From contig DYCH01000043.1 of assembly GCA_019418235.1 (NCBI GenBank), positions 1,341 to 16,080 on the forward strand: DNA of 14,740 nt, written 5' to 3'. The notes beneath the pieces were generated by a model. That model ran no database searches. It was not told the DNA's origin and saw only the letters and a program-made list of their open reading frames with translations. Numbering within the stretch: the stretch's first letter is position 1; every line of letters begins with the position of its first letter. Positions 14,596 to 14,740 of the stretch are shown piece after piece. The stretch comes from Sutterella sp. (GTDB lineage Bacteria; Pseudomonadota; Gammaproteobacteria; Burkholderiales; Burkholderiaceae_F). Both the position numbers and the translations under genes were made by a program.

Positions 14596-14740
14596 ATGGC
14601 AAAAGGTAAGTTTGAACGTACCAAGCCCCACGTTAACGTGGGCACGATCGGCCACGTCGACCATGGTAAGACGACGTTGACGGCCGCTATCACGACGGTT
14701 CTCGCCCAACAATTCGGCGGTGAAGCTCGTGCTTATGACC
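14596..14740 (+). CDS. tuf: Elongation factor Tu, N-terminal part (cut by window end)
   Basis: EF-Tu carries aminoacyl-tRNA to the ribosomal A site. Only the first 48 codons lie in the window; the gene runs off the right edge. They begin MAKGKFERTKPHVNVGTIGH and contain the G1 loop GHVDHGKT at residues 19-26. The ATG at 14596 has AAAGGA at 14581-14586. The 55-base spacer after fusA is AT-rich, with one weak five-bp stem and no clear terminator, so co-transcription is expected. Many proteobacteria have a second near-identical tuf gene elsewhere, so whether this is tufA or tufB cannot be told from here. Confidence 0.96.
   Translation, partial: MAKGKFERTKPHVNVGTIGHVDHGKTTLTAAITTVLAQQFGGEARAYD

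Noticed and set aside
1..14740. Mobile elements, CRISPR arrays, tRNA genes, defence or secondary-metabolism genes
   Set aside because: None seen. All space is taken by conserved translation and transcription genes with short regulatory spacers, and there is no break in composition that would suggest transfer.

Overview
This window is a core housekeeping locus of a proteobacterium, most likely a betaproteobacterium (order Burkholderiales; a Sutterella/Parasutterella-like lineage is my best guess, not proven). The argument rests on gene order (rplK-rplA-rplJ-rplL-rpoB-rpoC followed directly by rpsL-rpsG-fusA-tuf), protein sequences of proteobacterial type (beta subunit of 1365 and beta-prime of 1416 residues), and a marked codon habit: leucine mostly TTG, glutamine CAA, threonine ACG, lysine AAG, arginine CGT.

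Layout, all on the + strand. 1-81: leader of rplK, with a probable L1-binding repressor site. 82-1210: rplK and rplA (L11 and L1). 1211-1518: a structured spacer that ends in an L10-type leader. 1519-2472: rplJ and rplL (L10 and L7/L12), which together form the ribosomal stalk. 2473-2742: a spacer with five stem-loops, the last followed by a T-rich tract; it probably tunes expression of ribosomal proteins against RNA polymerase. 2743-11102: rpoB and rpoC, the two large polymerase subunits, 11 bases apart. 11103-11401: two stem-loops (probable terminator), a sigma70-type promoter with a perfect -35 inside an 11-bp inverted repeat, and a 5' leader of about 150 bases. 11402-14740: the str operon, rpsL, rpsG, fusA and the first 48 codons of tuf, which runs off the window.

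The genes supply the ribosomal GTPase-associated centre (L11, L10, L7/L12), the L1 stalk, the decoding centre (S12), the 30S head (S7), the two translational GTPases that act there (EF-G and EF-Tu), and the transcription machinery. Regulation is expected to be largely post-transcriptional, through autogenous binding of L1, the L10-L12 complex and S7 to their own mRNAs.

I found no mobile element, CRISPR array, tRNA, broken gene or foreign island, and no undescribed multi-gene system. The points that merit a second look are non-coding: the inverted repeat around the str promoter -35, the chain of hairpins between rplL and rpoB, an AT-only hairpin before rplJ, and an imperfect hairpin plus a three-codon ORF in the rpsL leader.
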